DNA from: Promethearchaeota archaeon
GTDB lineage: Archaea; Asgardarchaeota; Lokiarchaeia; Sigyniarchaeales; SOKP01
DNA length: 64,000 nt
Assembly (NCBI GenBank): GCA_029838195.1
Contig: JALGVJ010000017.1
Span: forward strand, 1 to 64,000
Direction: 5' to 3'
Shown here: piece by piece, positions 26,876 to 37,297 of the stretch
Layout of the letters: every line of letters starts with the position of its first letter
How positions within the stretch are numbered: position 1 is the stretch's first letter
Notes under the pieces: model-generated
What the model saw: only the letters and a program-made list of their open reading frames with translations
The model's database searches: none
Told to the model about the DNA's origin: nothing
Position numbers and translations under genes: made by a program

Positions 26876-28951
26876 TTATTCTATTCTTGCTCCAACTTTT
26901 ATCTCTTTGTCTGGGGTTAAAATGGAGACTTTCTCCCCATCAACAGCAGCCAATAACATTCCTTGACTCTCTATTCCTCTTAATTTTTTAGGTTCTAAAT
27001 TGGCAAGTACAACGATCTGCTTATTTTTTAATTCCTTAGGGGTATAATGTTGAGCTAATCCCGCAACTAAAGTTCTTTTTTCCGTGCCAATGTCAATGGT
27101 CAATTTTAACAAGTTTTTAGTTTTTGGAACGGGTTCTATTTCCAATATTTTGGCTACTCTTATATCCAATCTTTTAAATTTTTCGTAGGAAATTAAATCC
27201 GGTTTTTCTTTCATTTCTTTTTTACCCTTTCTAATTATTTCAAGTTTCTTTTTCATTTCTTCAATATCTAATTTCTCGAATAGGGGTTTAGCCTTTTTAA
27301 TGGGATGTCCACTTTTTAATGCTTTATCTGATATGCTTTCCCAGGTAATATTTTTTAACGATGTTTCAAGATTTAAGAACTCTAAAATCTTTTGTGATGT
27401 ATCTGGAATAAATGGTGAAAGTAAAATGGCAAGAGCGTGAACTGCTTGAACGCAAATATTGAATACTTGTCCTGCTAATGCTTTTTTTTCTTTAATGAGA
27501 TGCCACGGCGCCTTTTCATTCAAGTAAACATTACCAATTCGAGCAAAACTCACGATTTCCCTTAATGCACTTCTCAATTCAAATCGTTCCAACAAATCGC
27601 CCACGGTTTTCCCAATAGAATTTATTTGTTCCAAGAATTGCTTGTCTTTATCGTCTAGTTCTATTATGTCCGGAACTTTTCCCTTGAATTGCTTGTTAAT
27701 AAAGGTTAAAGTTCTATGAATGAAGTTTCCAATGACATCATTTAATAATTTTATATTATTTTCGAATTCAGACCATAAAAAGGAGGTATCACTCTTTTCC
27801 GGGCGGTTATAAATTAAATTGAAACGCCAATAATCCAATGGAGCTAATTCTAAAGCTTCATCAATCCATATCCCTACGCCTCGCGATTTAGAAAATTTAT
27901 CGTTTTCGTACATGAGAAATTCCGTGGATGAAACATTATAAGGGAGGACTAATTTTTCATTGCCTTTTTTATTTTCATTGTATGCCATGATTAATCCGGG
28001 AAATACAATCAAGTGAAAGATAATGTTATCCTTTCCGATAAAATATACGGTTCTCGTTGTTGAATCTTTCCAAAAGTATTCAAATTTTTCCGGTTTTTTA
28101 ATGATTTTTTCTGCCCATTCCTTTACAGCAGAAATGTACCCCAATACAGCTTCGAACCACACGTAGATAGTTTTCCCTTCCGCCCCTTTAAATTTGGCAG
28201 GAATTCCCCATTCTAGATCTCTCGTTATGGCTCTCTCCGGTAATCCCTCTGCAATACTGTTTAAACACATCTCCTTGGCATTTTTCGGAATGATCTCATT
28301 TTGTTCTATGAAGGTTTTAAGGCGATCTTGCAACTTGGGAAAAAGTAGATACCAATGCTTTGTCTTTTTAATATATGGTGAGCTCCCACATATGGCACAA
28401 GTTGGCTGAATTAATTCTAAAGGCGTTAATAATTTTTGACATTTATCACATTGGTCACCCCGAGCATTTTCAGCTCCACAAAATGGACATTGTCCCTCTA
28501 CGAACCTATCTGGTAAATACATGGCATCTTTTTCGCAATATAGGGATTCAATTTCTTTTTCTGAAACATAACCATTACGTTGGACATCTAAATAAAAATC
28601 TTGACAAAATTTAATATGAGTAGGGTTATGCGTTTGCGTATAATTATCAAATGAGATCTTCCATTGCCTAAACAATTGGGACGTTTTTTCATGATTTTTC
28701 ATTGCCAGTTCTTCGGGTGGGATGCCTTGTTTTTTGGCTTCCACGGCTACCGGCGTTCCATGTACATCTGAACCTGATACAAACACGACTTCATCCCCCT
28801 TCAATCGCACATATCTAGCAAAAACATCCGCAGATAATACAGAGCCTATCATTGTACCAAGGTGGGGTGTGGCGTTCACGTAAGGCCACGCGGAAGTCAC
28901 TACCCATTTCCTTTTTCCTTCGGCCACCAAGATCATCAACCTCTTACGCAA
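26876..28951 (-). CDS. metG: Methionyl-tRNA synthetase
   Basis: 691 residues, cytosolic. Class I catalytic domain with the HIGH-type motif PHLGT, zinc knuckles (CPFCGAE, CDKC, CAICGSS), KFSKS for KMSKS, the anticodon domain, and a C-terminal EMAP/Trbp111-like tRNA-binding domain (FKRLDIRVAKILEIEPVP; KKLRGIESQGMLLA). The annotated start is TTG at 28951, but AAGAGGTTGAT inside that stretch is a strong Shine-Dalgarno site, so the TTG at 28930 (LVAEGKRKW) is the more likely start. It is the clearest informational gene here and a good phylogenetic handle. Confidence 0.97.
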   Translation of the reverse strand: MRKRLMILVAEGKRKWVVTSAWPYVNATPHLGTMIGSVLSADVFARYVRLKGDEVVFVSGSDVHGTPVAVEAKKQGIPPEELAMKNHEKTSQLFRQWKISFDNYTQTHNPTHIKFCQDFYLDVQRNGYVSEKEIESLYCEKDAMYLPDRFVEGQCPFCGAENARGDQCDKCQKLLTPLELIQPTCAICGSSPYIKKTKHWYLLFPKLQDRLKTFIEQNEIIPKNAKEMCLNSIAEGLPERAITRDLEWGIPAKFKGAEGKTIYVWFEAVLGYISAVKEWAEKIIKKPEKFEYFWKDSTTRTVYFIGKDNIIFHLIVFPGLIMAYNENKKGNEKLVLPYNVSSTEFLMYENDKFSKSRGVGIWIDEALELAPLDYWRFNLIYNRPEKSDTSFLWSEFENNIKLLNDVIGNFIHRTLTFINKQFKGKVPDIIELDDKDKQFLEQINSIGKTVGDLLERFELRSALREIVSFARIGNVYLNEKAPWHLIKEKKALAGQVFNICVQAVHALAILLSPFIPDTSQKILEFLNLETSLKNITWESISDKALKSGHPIKKAKPLFEKLDIEEMKKKLEIIRKGKKEMKEKPDLISYEKFKRLDIRVAKILEIEPVPKTKNLLKLTIDIGTEKRTLVAGLAQHYTPKELKNKQIVVLANLEPKKLRGIESQGMLLAAVDGEKVSILTPDKEIKVGARIE

Positions 28952-29078
28952 CTATATTTTTTAGATATAGATTTAGATGTTAAAGGTAATACTTTAGATA
29001 AAATAAGATTTTTTCTTAGAATACATGAATTTAATTAGTTGCCGCTAAAATTTAATAAAACATGAAAAATGGCAAATA

Positions 29079-30254
29079 TTAAACGATTTCGGCTCCGCAG
29101 AAACGGCAACTCTTTATTTCCTCATACATTTTACGCAAACAAGGTTCGTGATAATAAGAGCCGCATTTTTCGCATTGAAATACCTCGTATTCTCCTAAAA
29201 ATATATTATGGCAATACGAACAAGAATAATTGATAGAGGCTACCTCCGCTTTTGGAATGAGTTTCATTTTTGTCGTTTCATGAGTTTTCAAGGGTGTTCT
29301 TTTATCTTTTTTTGATTTTTCTAGTTTTAATTCAGCTATTTTTAAAGCAGATTTAGGTATTTTTAGTAAATAGAAACAAAACGGGCATCGGAATATATTT
29401 ATATCATATTCCGTACCTTTAGCCCACATGGCAGCACAAGAGAGATGCATGAGATGCTCGCAAGAGGGACATGCTCTTCCTTCTGAAAAAAGATCTGCGT
29501 TAGTAATAGGCGATTTCGAGGAATGGCAAATCTGACATTTTTCAGCCGCGGTTTTATGCTTATTTAACATGATTTTTAGTTCTAATACCGATGGACGCTT
29601 TAAGGGTAAAGCTATTTCGTTTATTAAAGGAATACTTTTTTCTTTTGTATTTCCCGTAATATAGTCCCGAGTCGGTTTGATGTTTTTTTTAGAAGCGAAA
29701 GCAATTCCGGCATTGATTAATGCCTTTGAATTATTAAAATACCCATATTCTCCTCCCGTTTGTCTTGTTAAAATCTTTAACTCATTTTTTCCAGACGCTT
29801 CTGTATTTCCAATTTGACACGCATCAATTAAAACACCGAGTCCTTTTGCAACTTCCGTGATATCATTAAATTTATTCTTGTTTAAGGTAAATTTATTATC
29901 CGTCACAACGAAAATTCGTGAGACCTTTCCTCCTAATTTTCTCATCTCTTCAATGAGTAATTGTAAGGAAAAAGAAATACCTTGAATGAGATTTCCCTTT
30001 CCAGAGATGCGAATTCTTTGTAAAGCTCGATATAATTTTTCTTCTTCATTAGTAAAAGGGCTTAATTTTTTAGCATGTTTTCCAAAAGTAATGAGAGCAA
30101 TTTTATCATTCAAATCGATGGAAAACTTTGTTCGAATAAAGTTTTTAATTGTTTCAATGGCATTTTTAAGTCTATTTGGAGGAAAATCCGTTTTTAACAT
30201 GGATCTTGAAACATCCAACAAGATAACAGTATCTTCTACTTTAAAATCGCGCAA
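29079..30254 (-). CDS. vWA domain protein with two C4HC3 zinc fingers
   Basis: 391 residues, no membrane segment. Residues 6-190: von Willebrand A fold with MIDAS motif DVSRS (14-18) and VVTDNKF (Asp near 119); the usual MIDAS Thr seems to be Asn (GKGNLIQG). Two zinc fingers follow, each C-x2-C, C-x2-C, x4-H-x2-C, C-x2-C: C240/C243/C262/C265/H270/C273/C290/C293 and C345/C348/C361/C364/H369/C372/C383/C386. C4HC3 is the RING-CH/PHD order. A vWA domain followed by zinc fingers is also the plan of TFIIH p44/Ssl1. A ubiquitin-ligase-like or transcription/repair role is possible; neither is shown. TTG start. Confidence 0.82.
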   Translation of the reverse strand: MRDFKVEDTVILLDVSRSMLKTDFPPNRLKNAIETIKNFIRTKFSIDLNDKIALITFGKHAKKLSPFTNEEEKLYRALQRIRISGKGNLIQGISFSLQLLIEEMRKLGGKVSRIFVVTDNKFTLNKNKFNDITEVAKGLGVLIDACQIGNTEASGKNELKILTRQTGGEYGYFNNSKALINAGIAFASKKNIKPTRDYITGNTKEKSIPLINEIALPLKRPSVLELKIMLNKHKTAAEKCQICHSSKSPITNADLFSEGRACPSCEHLMHLSCAAMWAKGTEYDINIFRCPFCFYLLKIPKSALKIAELKLEKSKKDKRTPLKTHETTKMKLIPKAEVASINYSCSYCHNIFLGEYEVFQCEKCGSYYHEPCLRKMYEEIKSCRFCGAEIV

Positions 30255-30346
30255 ATTCCTAAATCAGATCCCATTTCATTAAAAGTATAATATCAATTTG
30301 GGCATTTCAATTTTTACATTGTTTAATTTTTATGGTTTATTAATTA

Positions 30347-31699
30347 TCATTTAAGAAATTTATAAGCGAAAAGGGCATATACTTTAATTGCATTAATAAA
30401 GTCCTCAACTTCGATGAACTCATCAATTGCATGAGCAGTTGATGCACTTCCAGGACCAAATAGAATGGTTGCCGGGCAATAATCGTGATTTCTATAATAA
30501 CCAGCATCCGCACCGGCGGGATATAAGAAATAAAAAGGCGTTCGTTTATACACTTTTTCTACTATGGAAGTGAATTCTTTCAAATCTGAAGAATGTTTCC
30601 ATCCATGCCAATAAGAACCCTCCGATTCATGCATTATTTCTATAACTACGGATATTTCATTCGGTTTAACCTCATCTTTTTTGAGGACTTTATATCCTAT
30701 CTCTTGTTCTATTACTTGCTTTAATGCATTCATTACATCCTCGATCTTCTGACCTGGAATTAATCTAAAATCAATTATTGCTTCGCACTTATCCGGTACT
30801 ACGTTTTCTTTGATTCCGCCCTTTATCATGTTCACGCTTTTTGTAAATTTAACTAATGATTGAAGTAAATTTTGAAGAAGAGTTTGTTCCGAAAGAATCT
30901 TCTCAAAAATTTCATTGCTTGGAAATGCCTTGCTCATTAATTCTTTCAATTCTTCAAGGGAAAGTGGTGGTTTAACCTGTTCCATATAGTTATCAATTTT
31001 ATCAAAATGGTGAATGAATTCACTCATCATGTTAATAGCATTTTTCCCCATGGAAGGAAGCGATGAATGACAAGCTATTCCATTCATGGTTATTTTTACA
31101 ACTAAATGGCCTCGTTCTCCTAATATTATTGCTTTGGGTAAAGGATTGATTCCTGTAGGCTCTCCTATAATAGCAAAATCACATTTAATTGAATTTAATT
31201 CATGGGTTAAGCACCATCCCGTACCTAATATTCCTCCGGTCTCTTCATCAGCCACGCCATTAAAAATTAAATTTCCTGATAAATTTAAATCAAGATTTTT
31301 CAATATTGCCAGAGTAATTACCATTGCAGCTAAACCACCTTTCATATCGGCAGCCCCTCTCCCATAAATTATTTTATTTCTTCTCATGTGAGCTGAAAGA
31401 GGAGGATATTTCCATTCACTTTCATTTCCAGGTGGAACTACATCCATGTGTGCATTAAACAGAAGGTTTTTTTTCGAAAAATCATCGCATAATGAAGCAA
31501 TGAGATTAGCTCGATTTTCATTAAAAGGAATTACCTTACATTTAATCGCATGTTTTTCAAGAAATTCCTTTACTTTAACAGCAACATTTTTTTCATTTCC
31601 CGGCGGATTACATGAATCTTGTTGGATTAATTCCCGTAAAAATTGAATATATTCCTCCCGATTCACTTCAATTTTTTGAATTATTTGCTCTTCACTCAT
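30347..31699 (-). CDS. M20 family metallopeptidase (ArgE/DapE-like)
   Basis: 450 residues. Zn-binding and catalytic motifs: His and Asp in AHMDVVPPG, Asp in GRGAADMKGG, the Glu pair in ADEETGG, IIGEPTG, and the final His near STAHAIDEF. A dimerisation domain lies in the middle. Members hydrolyse N-acyl amino acids, succinyl-diaminopimelate or short peptides; the exact substrate cannot be read from the sequence. Confidence 0.9.
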   Translation of the reverse strand: MSEEQIIQKIEVNREEYIQFLRELIQQDSCNPPGNEKNVAVKVKEFLEKHAIKCKVIPFNENRANLIASLCDDFSKKNLLFNAHMDVVPPGNESEWKYPPLSAHMRRNKIIYGRGAADMKGGLAAMVITLAILKNLDLNLSGNLIFNGVADEETGGILGTGWCLTHELNSIKCDFAIIGEPTGINPLPKAIILGERGHLVVKITMNGIACHSSLPSMGKNAINMMSEFIHHFDKIDNYMEQVKPPLSLEELKELMSKAFPSNEIFEKILSEQTLLQNLLQSLVKFTKSVNMIKGGIKENVVPDKCEAIIDFRLIPGQKIEDVMNALKQVIEQEIGYKVLKKDEVKPNEISVVIEIMHESEGSYWHGWKHSSDLKEFTSIVEKVYKRTPFYFLYPAGADAGYYRNHDYCPATILFGPGSASTAHAIDEFIEVEDFINAIKVYALFAYKFLK

Positions 31700-31867
31700 G
31701 ATTCCACTATTAAATTGATTGTTTTTAGTAATAGGTAAGAAAAAACGCGTGAATTAATAAAATTTTGTACAAATTATCTTTTTTCACTCGAAACTCTAAT
31801 TAGGAAATTTTTAATGAAATGAAGGATTTTATAAAAAAAACTAGGATTAAGAACGGTTAATCTAAGA

Positions 31868-34800
31868 TTGCGGACGATAAAAAAAGCTTTAAAATTTAGT
31901 ATTGTAATTTTTATCATCACGATTTTCTTCCTTGCTTCTATCACGCAATCTAATAACTCTTTTTTGACGAATGTTTATGATACTACTTCTAATAATAATC
32001 CCAATGAAATCTTAAATGAAAATATAGATGCGCCCTCAATAAAAGAATCCAGCGGTAATACTTTAATAAATGAAACCGTGAGCGGAACGGGAGATAATCA
32101 AACGGTAAGAACGTATTTTATTAACCAATCATTGGCAGAAAATAACATGGGATATTTCAACATTACCGTTCCTAATAGTGAGATGAATTTTAGCCAAGGC
32201 GATTTTAATTTCACGTTTAATAATAATTACACGACAAATCATGTTATCGAGGATGATAATGCTTTAACAAGCCTAAATGAAAATAACTTAATCACCCATG
32301 AATATGATCCAAGCAATTCTTGGTTGACTCTATCTGAAGGAGCAGACAACATGAACGGCGATTTTTTAAGCATTTCGGATAATAATGATTCTACTTATTG
32401 GAATTTAACTTCAACAAGCGGGACATTAAATTTTACGATTAATGCTAACTTTACTGATGTTCTCTCTTCCGACGTAGAAACCATTTTTAATCGATCGAAC
32501 GTGCTCGGTTTTCTTCTTTCGCTTCGATTCAACATTACTTTAGATGCTAATTTAACTATTAAAGCATGGAATAATTCAATAGGTGAATGGGTTGACATTT
32601 CAAATACCATCCCAATTAACGCAAGCAGCTCGCAACCACTTCAAATCGATAGGCGTTTCATTAATAAAAACTTGTTTTTCATAAATTCAAGTAATATTAC
32701 TAAAGTCCAATTTTATTTTAATAAAACCGATTATTCTTCCAATTTCAACGTGATTTTAATTGAATTTGACTTGAAATCTGCTTTAGCCTTTGATGTTCCC
32801 ATAACAAGTGAAAAATACGTGGCATTAGAATTTGACTTGCGAGGTGAAGGAACGAAAATAAATGGCTTTTTTGCTTGGATTCGGACGATTAATCAAATGC
32901 TCGCTGATGGTGGACGATTAAACGTTAGCTTGTATAGAGCAAATGATTCCATAGTTAGAAAGGAAACAGAACTACAAAAAAATAGTATCAAACCAGACGA
33001 TGGATCCTATATAGGATCAACTTTAATTTATTCTTTTAAAGGAGATGATGTTTATTATGTTAATTTTAGTTCAATAAACGCCACCAATTTGGGAATTGGG
33101 AATTATTTCATCGTGATTAAATCAAATTTAGCATCCCCAGTATATCGTCTAATCACGATTCCTTGTTCGAAATATGGGGATTTAAAAACCGAGCATCAAT
33201 TAAAAATCAGTACCGATAGTGGGGCAACATGGACCAACGCAAAGAAAACCATTCAAACTACAAATACACCTTATACCTCTAAACAATTAGATGCTAGCTC
33301 TTTCAAATTGAACGTTACCCGTGGTTATTTACCATCTGATTTTAATGGCACGTTAAGGATTGAGAATTTAACGATTGTTGATAAACGCATTGATGTTTAT
33401 CCTTATAAAGGGAGTTCAGTAGAAATAATGGAATGGGGAAAAGGAAGATGGAATCGTGAACTTACAACCCCAATTTCCGCTGATAAATTTAACCATTTAT
33501 TCATTAATTTGACCGGATATCATGCGTTAACTAAAGATTTAAGTTTCAATGTCACGTATTTAGCTGAAATATATCAAAATGAAAATGTTACTTCCATTTT
33601 CCACGTGAATTATAACGGAGTTCCCTTGTGGACGTTAAATGGTACTTTAGACCCTAATCAATATTTAAATTGGAATTTTACAGAATATTGGTTCATTTAT
33701 CCAAATTTTTGGGACACGCGTAATTTAACCACTCCAAATCCTGAAAATGGAGATGCATTGGGAAGTATTGAGGCACCTACACCGTTTTCAGAGGATTCAC
33801 GATTCGAAAAGCTCATTTTAACTACTTCAATTGTTAATGTTTCCAATCCCCTCTACAATGGTTCATACGTGTTGAATTTAACTAGTTATAATTGCATTAA
33901 TCAAATGCACTCCTTTCTTAATTTTGATGGGATTTTATGGGAAACGGAAGGGTTCATGATAGGAGATAATATCTCCGTGAGCGTCTACATTCAAGATGAG
34001 TTCGGTATTGCTCCTTCAAGTGGAAGTGCAAATGCAACCCTGTTTTTTCCCAATAACTCTCGCGTGCCTTCAGCTTCCCTTTATTCTAAGGAAGGAGCTC
34101 TATTATCCCAACTATCACTTTTGAAATATGATTTCTCTAATCAAACACTAATTAATATTTTACCATCGCTTCCCGAAGTTGGACGATATCAAATAGGATT
34201 TTTTTGGACTAATGGGTCGGCAATTGGCTGTAGAAAAATGTATATTTATATTGATAATTACGATATCGAGCTAAGTGGGGCGAATTATTACCCTGAAATT
34301 GGAGTTAACGTACTCGAAGGAAGATTCGTGAAGAAAATTCTGAATACATATTCTATCCTCATGGCTTCGGTAAACGAAACCACGGGAACATGGATTCCAA
34401 ATTATTTTTCTATTAGTAATGAATCTTTGAATAAAATCTTCACTTACCAGTTTGGAGCATATTTATTTAATGTATCTTTAAAGGCGTTTCGACAAAATGA
34501 AACCATTCTAAATCCAAATGAAGAAATCTCCTTTAAAATAACTTTAGAAAATCAAGATGATAATACAGATCTTAACGTGAGAATTAAGGTACAATTATTA
34601 TCTTTAGTAAATGAAAAGTGGATCGTTGCTGAAAAGGATAGTAATACCATTAAATTAAAATATAATGGCCACCCTCAAGATTCTACTACTTTCAATTTAA
34701 CCATTGCCATGCCAAGTTATAATGAGCTGATGAATCGGTGGAATGGAGTAAATTCTCCTGTTCGATTAGGTGGTGTAAAAACGAGAGTACAGGTATATGT

Positions 34801-36073
34801 TGAAAACTCGAATGTAGGCCATTTTGATTATCCGGAGTATTCCTTATTAACTAATGTGAATGACACGGAGTTTGAAGGAGAAATCATTACTACTAAGACT
34901 TCGTTCAATATCTCGAGTAATACTATTACTAAAGTATTTGAAAGAGACGAATGCTTGTATTCTCCTCAATTAACTTATTTTATTGTTAATATTTTTGATG
35001 AAAACTACATTAGTTCCTTGATTAGTCCTAATTTCTCTAAAACCTTCAAATCAGATAGTAAATTTGAAGATATAACTTATTCTCCCTCTAATCCCATTAA
35101 AGGCAATGTCCTCACGCTATCTGCCACATTAAAAACTGAATTTGATGAAATAATGGCTAATAAAAGAGTCACATGTGAATATTTTGATGGAAACTCGTGG
35201 ATTAATATTACATCAGAAAAGACTGATTCTGCGGGAGTTGTATCATTCACGATTGAAACGCTCCCCTTAACAATCCAAGAAAATTTTGGATTCCGTTTAA
35301 AATGGTTAGGAGATGCTAATTTTCTAAGCAAGACGCAAGAAATTCCAATTAATATTACCTCTCAGTTTAATCAAATCTCTCTTCATTTTAATACTCAGGA
35401 AAATCAAGCTTTTTTTCGCAGCCAAAATAATACCTTGACGATTACCATAAGTAATACGGGTAATTCTACTATTAGGATTTTAGATATGAATATCGAGTTT
35501 GATCTCAACATTAATTATACTATTATTGAAAAAAATGTTTATGAGTTAAATAGATTAGAATCCGGACACAGTACGTCTCTCACATTAGAATTTACCATTC
35601 CTGATATCGAACCCGATTTACTAAATGTTACGATATCGGTACGGGGCCAAAATGTGCTTTCTAATGAAATAGTACGCGCAGAGGCGGAAACCTCTTTAAC
35701 ACTTTTGGATCCGTCCCTTCCTACCTTTATTATCGGCATTTCAGCTTTGATTGCGATTGGAGGTATCTGGATCTTTTCCATTTGGTATTCTCGAAAGCTA
35801 ATCGTGAAAATAGAAACTCCTAAAGAAGAAATTCCAAAAAAGAAGAAAAAAATTAAAAAAGGTAAATATGTAAAAGTTTCTGAGCTATCGCAAGAGTCAA
35901 CTAAGCCTTCAGAAAAGGCTCCGGAAGAATCAAAAAAAGAAGTCCCTTCAAAAGAGAAAACTACGGAAAAAAAACAACCGAAAAAAAAGGGTAAAAAAGA
36001 AAAATCCGGTAAGAAAAACGATAAAAAAGTAGATCTTGATGATCTAATAAAAAGAGAAGGTCTTGAAGATTAA
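31868..36073 (+). CDS. Giant membrane-anchored surface protein
   Basis: 1401 residues from a TTG start. N-terminal membrane/signal helix (about 8-27), then an approximately 1250-residue extracellular part made of beta-rich domains with very many Asn-x-Ser/Thr sites, so heavy N-glycosylation is likely. Near 1135-1190 and 1200-1280 there are Ig-like/CARDB-type segments (YSPSNPIKGNVLTLSAT; TISNTGNSTIRI). A C-terminal transmembrane helix (about 1293-1317) is followed by an 80-residue Lys/Glu-rich cytosolic tail. Probably a surface-layer, adhesion or receptor-like protein. A T9 terminator follows at once. Confidence 0.8.
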   Translation: MRTIKKALKFSIVIFIITIFFLASITQSNNSFLTNVYDTTSNNNPNEILNENIDAPSIKESSGNTLINETVSGTGDNQTVRTYFINQSLAENNMGYFNITVPNSEMNFSQGDFNFTFNNNYTTNHVIEDDNALTSLNENNLITHEYDPSNSWLTLSEGADNMNGDFLSISDNNDSTYWNLTSTSGTLNFTINANFTDVLSSDVETIFNRSNVLGFLLSLRFNITLDANLTIKAWNNSIGEWVDISNTIPINASSSQPLQIDRRFINKNLFFINSSNITKVQFYFNKTDYSSNFNVILIEFDLKSALAFDVPITSEKYVALEFDLRGEGTKINGFFAWIRTINQMLADGGRLNVSLYRANDSIVRKETELQKNSIKPDDGSYIGSTLIYSFKGDDVYYVNFSSINATNLGIGNYFIVIKSNLASPVYRLITIPCSKYGDLKTEHQLKISTDSGATWTNAKKTIQTTNTPYTSKQLDASSFKLNVTRGYLPSDFNGTLRIENLTIVDKRIDVYPYKGSSVEIMEWGKGRWNRELTTPISADKFNHLFINLTGYHALTKDLSFNVTYLAEIYQNENVTSIFHVNYNGVPLWTLNGTLDPNQYLNWNFTEYWFIYPNFWDTRNLTTPNPENGDALGSIEAPTPFSEDSRFEKLILTTSIVNVSNPLYNGSYVLNLTSYNCINQMHSFLNFDGILWETEGFMIGDNISVSVYIQDEFGIAPSSGSANATLFFPNNSRVPSASLYSKEGALLSQLSLLKYDFSNQTLINILPSLPEVGRYQIGFFWTNGSAIGCRKMYIYIDNYDIELSGANYYPEIGVNVLEGRFVKKILNTYSILMASVNETTGTWIPNYFSISNESLNKIFTYQFGAYLFNVSLKAFRQNETILNPNEEISFKITLENQDDNTDLNVRIKVQLLSLVNEKWIVAEKDSNTIKLKYNGHPQDSTTFNLTIAMPSYNELMNRWNGVNSPVRLGGVKTRVQVYVENSNVGHFDYPEYSLLTNVNDTEFEGEIITTKTSFNISSNTITKVFERDECLYSPQLTYFIVNIFDENYISSLISPNFSKTFKSDSKFEDITYSPSNPIKGNVLTLSATLKTEFDEIMANKRVTCEYFDGNSWINITSEKTDSAGVVSFTIETLPLTIQENFGFRLKWLGDANFLSKTQEIPINITSQFNQISLHFNTQENQAFFRSQNNTLTITISNTGNSTIRILDMNIEFDLNINYTIIEKNVYELNRLESGHSTSLTLEFTIPDIEPDLLNVTISVRGQNVLSNEIVRAEAETSLTLLDPSLPTFIIGISALIAIGGIWIFSIWYSRKLIVKIETPKEEIPKKKKKIKKGKYVKVSELSQESTKPSEKAPEESKKEVPSKEKTTEKKQPKKKGKKEKSGKKNDKKVDLDDLIKREGLED

Positions 36074-36080
36074 AATAAGA

Positions 36081-36089
36081 TTTTTTTTT
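36081..36089 (+). terminator. T-run terminator after surface protein gene
   Basis: Nine T in a row, seven bases after the stop codon of the 31868-36073 gene. Confidence 0.55.
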
Positions 36090-36299
36090 CTTATCAAATT
36101 AAAATTAGTTATATCTAATTTTAATAGATAATTCAATTATACAATTTCTACTTAATGGATTTAATTTTTTCTTTCTATTCACATTCTTTTTATTTCAAGA
36201 TTAAATAATATCCTAATTAACATCATGAATTTTTCATAAATATTAAAAAAAATAAAAAAATTCTGTTTATTAAGAATAAACGCTTACAGCGATAATTAT

Positions 36300-36700
36300 T
36301 TAACTCGGAAACAAAGCTTCTTCAAAACCCAAGATGAAAGCGAGATAAATGCTAATAACACCGGCATAAAGTATTAATATGATGAGGATTTTTTTTCCAT
36401 GAATCGTTTAAAGAAACCTTCTTTCAAATCTAGCATTTCTGGATGCTTGAAATATTTTAAATTTGTTAATACAGGGCTTTTAATATTCAAAGTACCTAGT
36501 TCCATGAATTCACTAACTTTTATTACTACACTATTCACCCATCTATGATGATAGATTGATAAATATACTAAAGTAACTAAAAAGGGGATTTCGGCCGTCA
36601 TTAAAACAATGAGACCGAAACAAATACGAACCGTGGTGTATAAATTTAAAGCTAAACCTGGAGTTTCCGTTAAACTAGAATAATTTTGAAGCTTCTTAAG
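36300..36700 (-). pseudogene. Frameshifted small membrane protein gene
   Basis: The ATG-to-stop frame 36601-36374 (75 codons) is only part of a coding region. Upstream, the same frame is open and hydrophobic to a TAA at 36701-36703, with no standard start. Downstream, the frame stops soon after an A8 tract (36389-36396 region), but one base offset gives a second membrane helix (ILIILILYAGVISIYLAFI) that runs to a stop at 36300-36302. Either an indel in the A-run broke the gene, or the assembled homopolymer length is wrong, or slippage occurs. Family unknown. Confidence 0.55.
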
Positions 36701-36949
36701 TTAATCTTCATTAAAAAAATTTTATTTTTTCAAGAATATTTCCCTGTCTTGTAAGAAAAATGATTGAAATGATTGAAACAAGCAAGATAATTAATAGTTT
36801 GGCGATTACTTCTGATAATTATTTAATAAATAAACTTGAATTAGAAAATATTGTAGGCGGTTAAAATTGTTAAAAAAATAAGATTTTATAACCTTTATTA
36901 AAAAATTTCTTTCAATCAAAAATAGATGATATAAAATTAAATTGACGTT

Positions 36950-37297
36950 TTATTTCAAAATAGAAACGAGGTTCCTCCTTAAAAGAGCCAGAGAAGCCTT
37001 ACCATCTAATCCCGTTAGACCGATTAAAATTGTTTTTGCTGATCCTACTAATATCGCAAACCCATTTTCTAATTCAATTGTATTAGTTACCAATGACCCT
37101 TTGCCAATATTTTTACCCAATTCATTCGAATCTTGAATGATTTTTGCACATGCGGTGGCTATTTTTGAATGATCCATTTCTACTATCGTTTGCCCAATTA
37201 GTACTTTTCCTTCTTTATCAGCTGCAATTACTCCTTCACATTCAGGAATGGAATCCATTAATTGTGCTAATTTTGGTTCTAATTCTTCCTTACTCAT
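36950..37297 (-). CDS. Roadblock/LC7 domain protein
   Basis: 115 residues, a complete Roadblock/LC7 domain: helix, ECEGVIAADKEGKVLIG hairpin, long central helix (KIATACAKIIQDSNEL) and the ELENGFAILVGSAKTILIGLTG strands. Such proteins (MglB-like) regulate or scaffold small GTPases; Asgard archaea have many. It is divergent from a second Roadblock gene at 37626 across a 328-base spacer. Confidence 0.88.
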   Translation of the reverse strand: MSKEELEPKLAQLMDSIPECEGVIAADKEGKVLIGQTIVEMDHSKIATACAKIIQDSNELGKNIGKGSLVTNTIELENGFAILVGSAKTILIGLTGLDGKASLALLRRNLVSILK

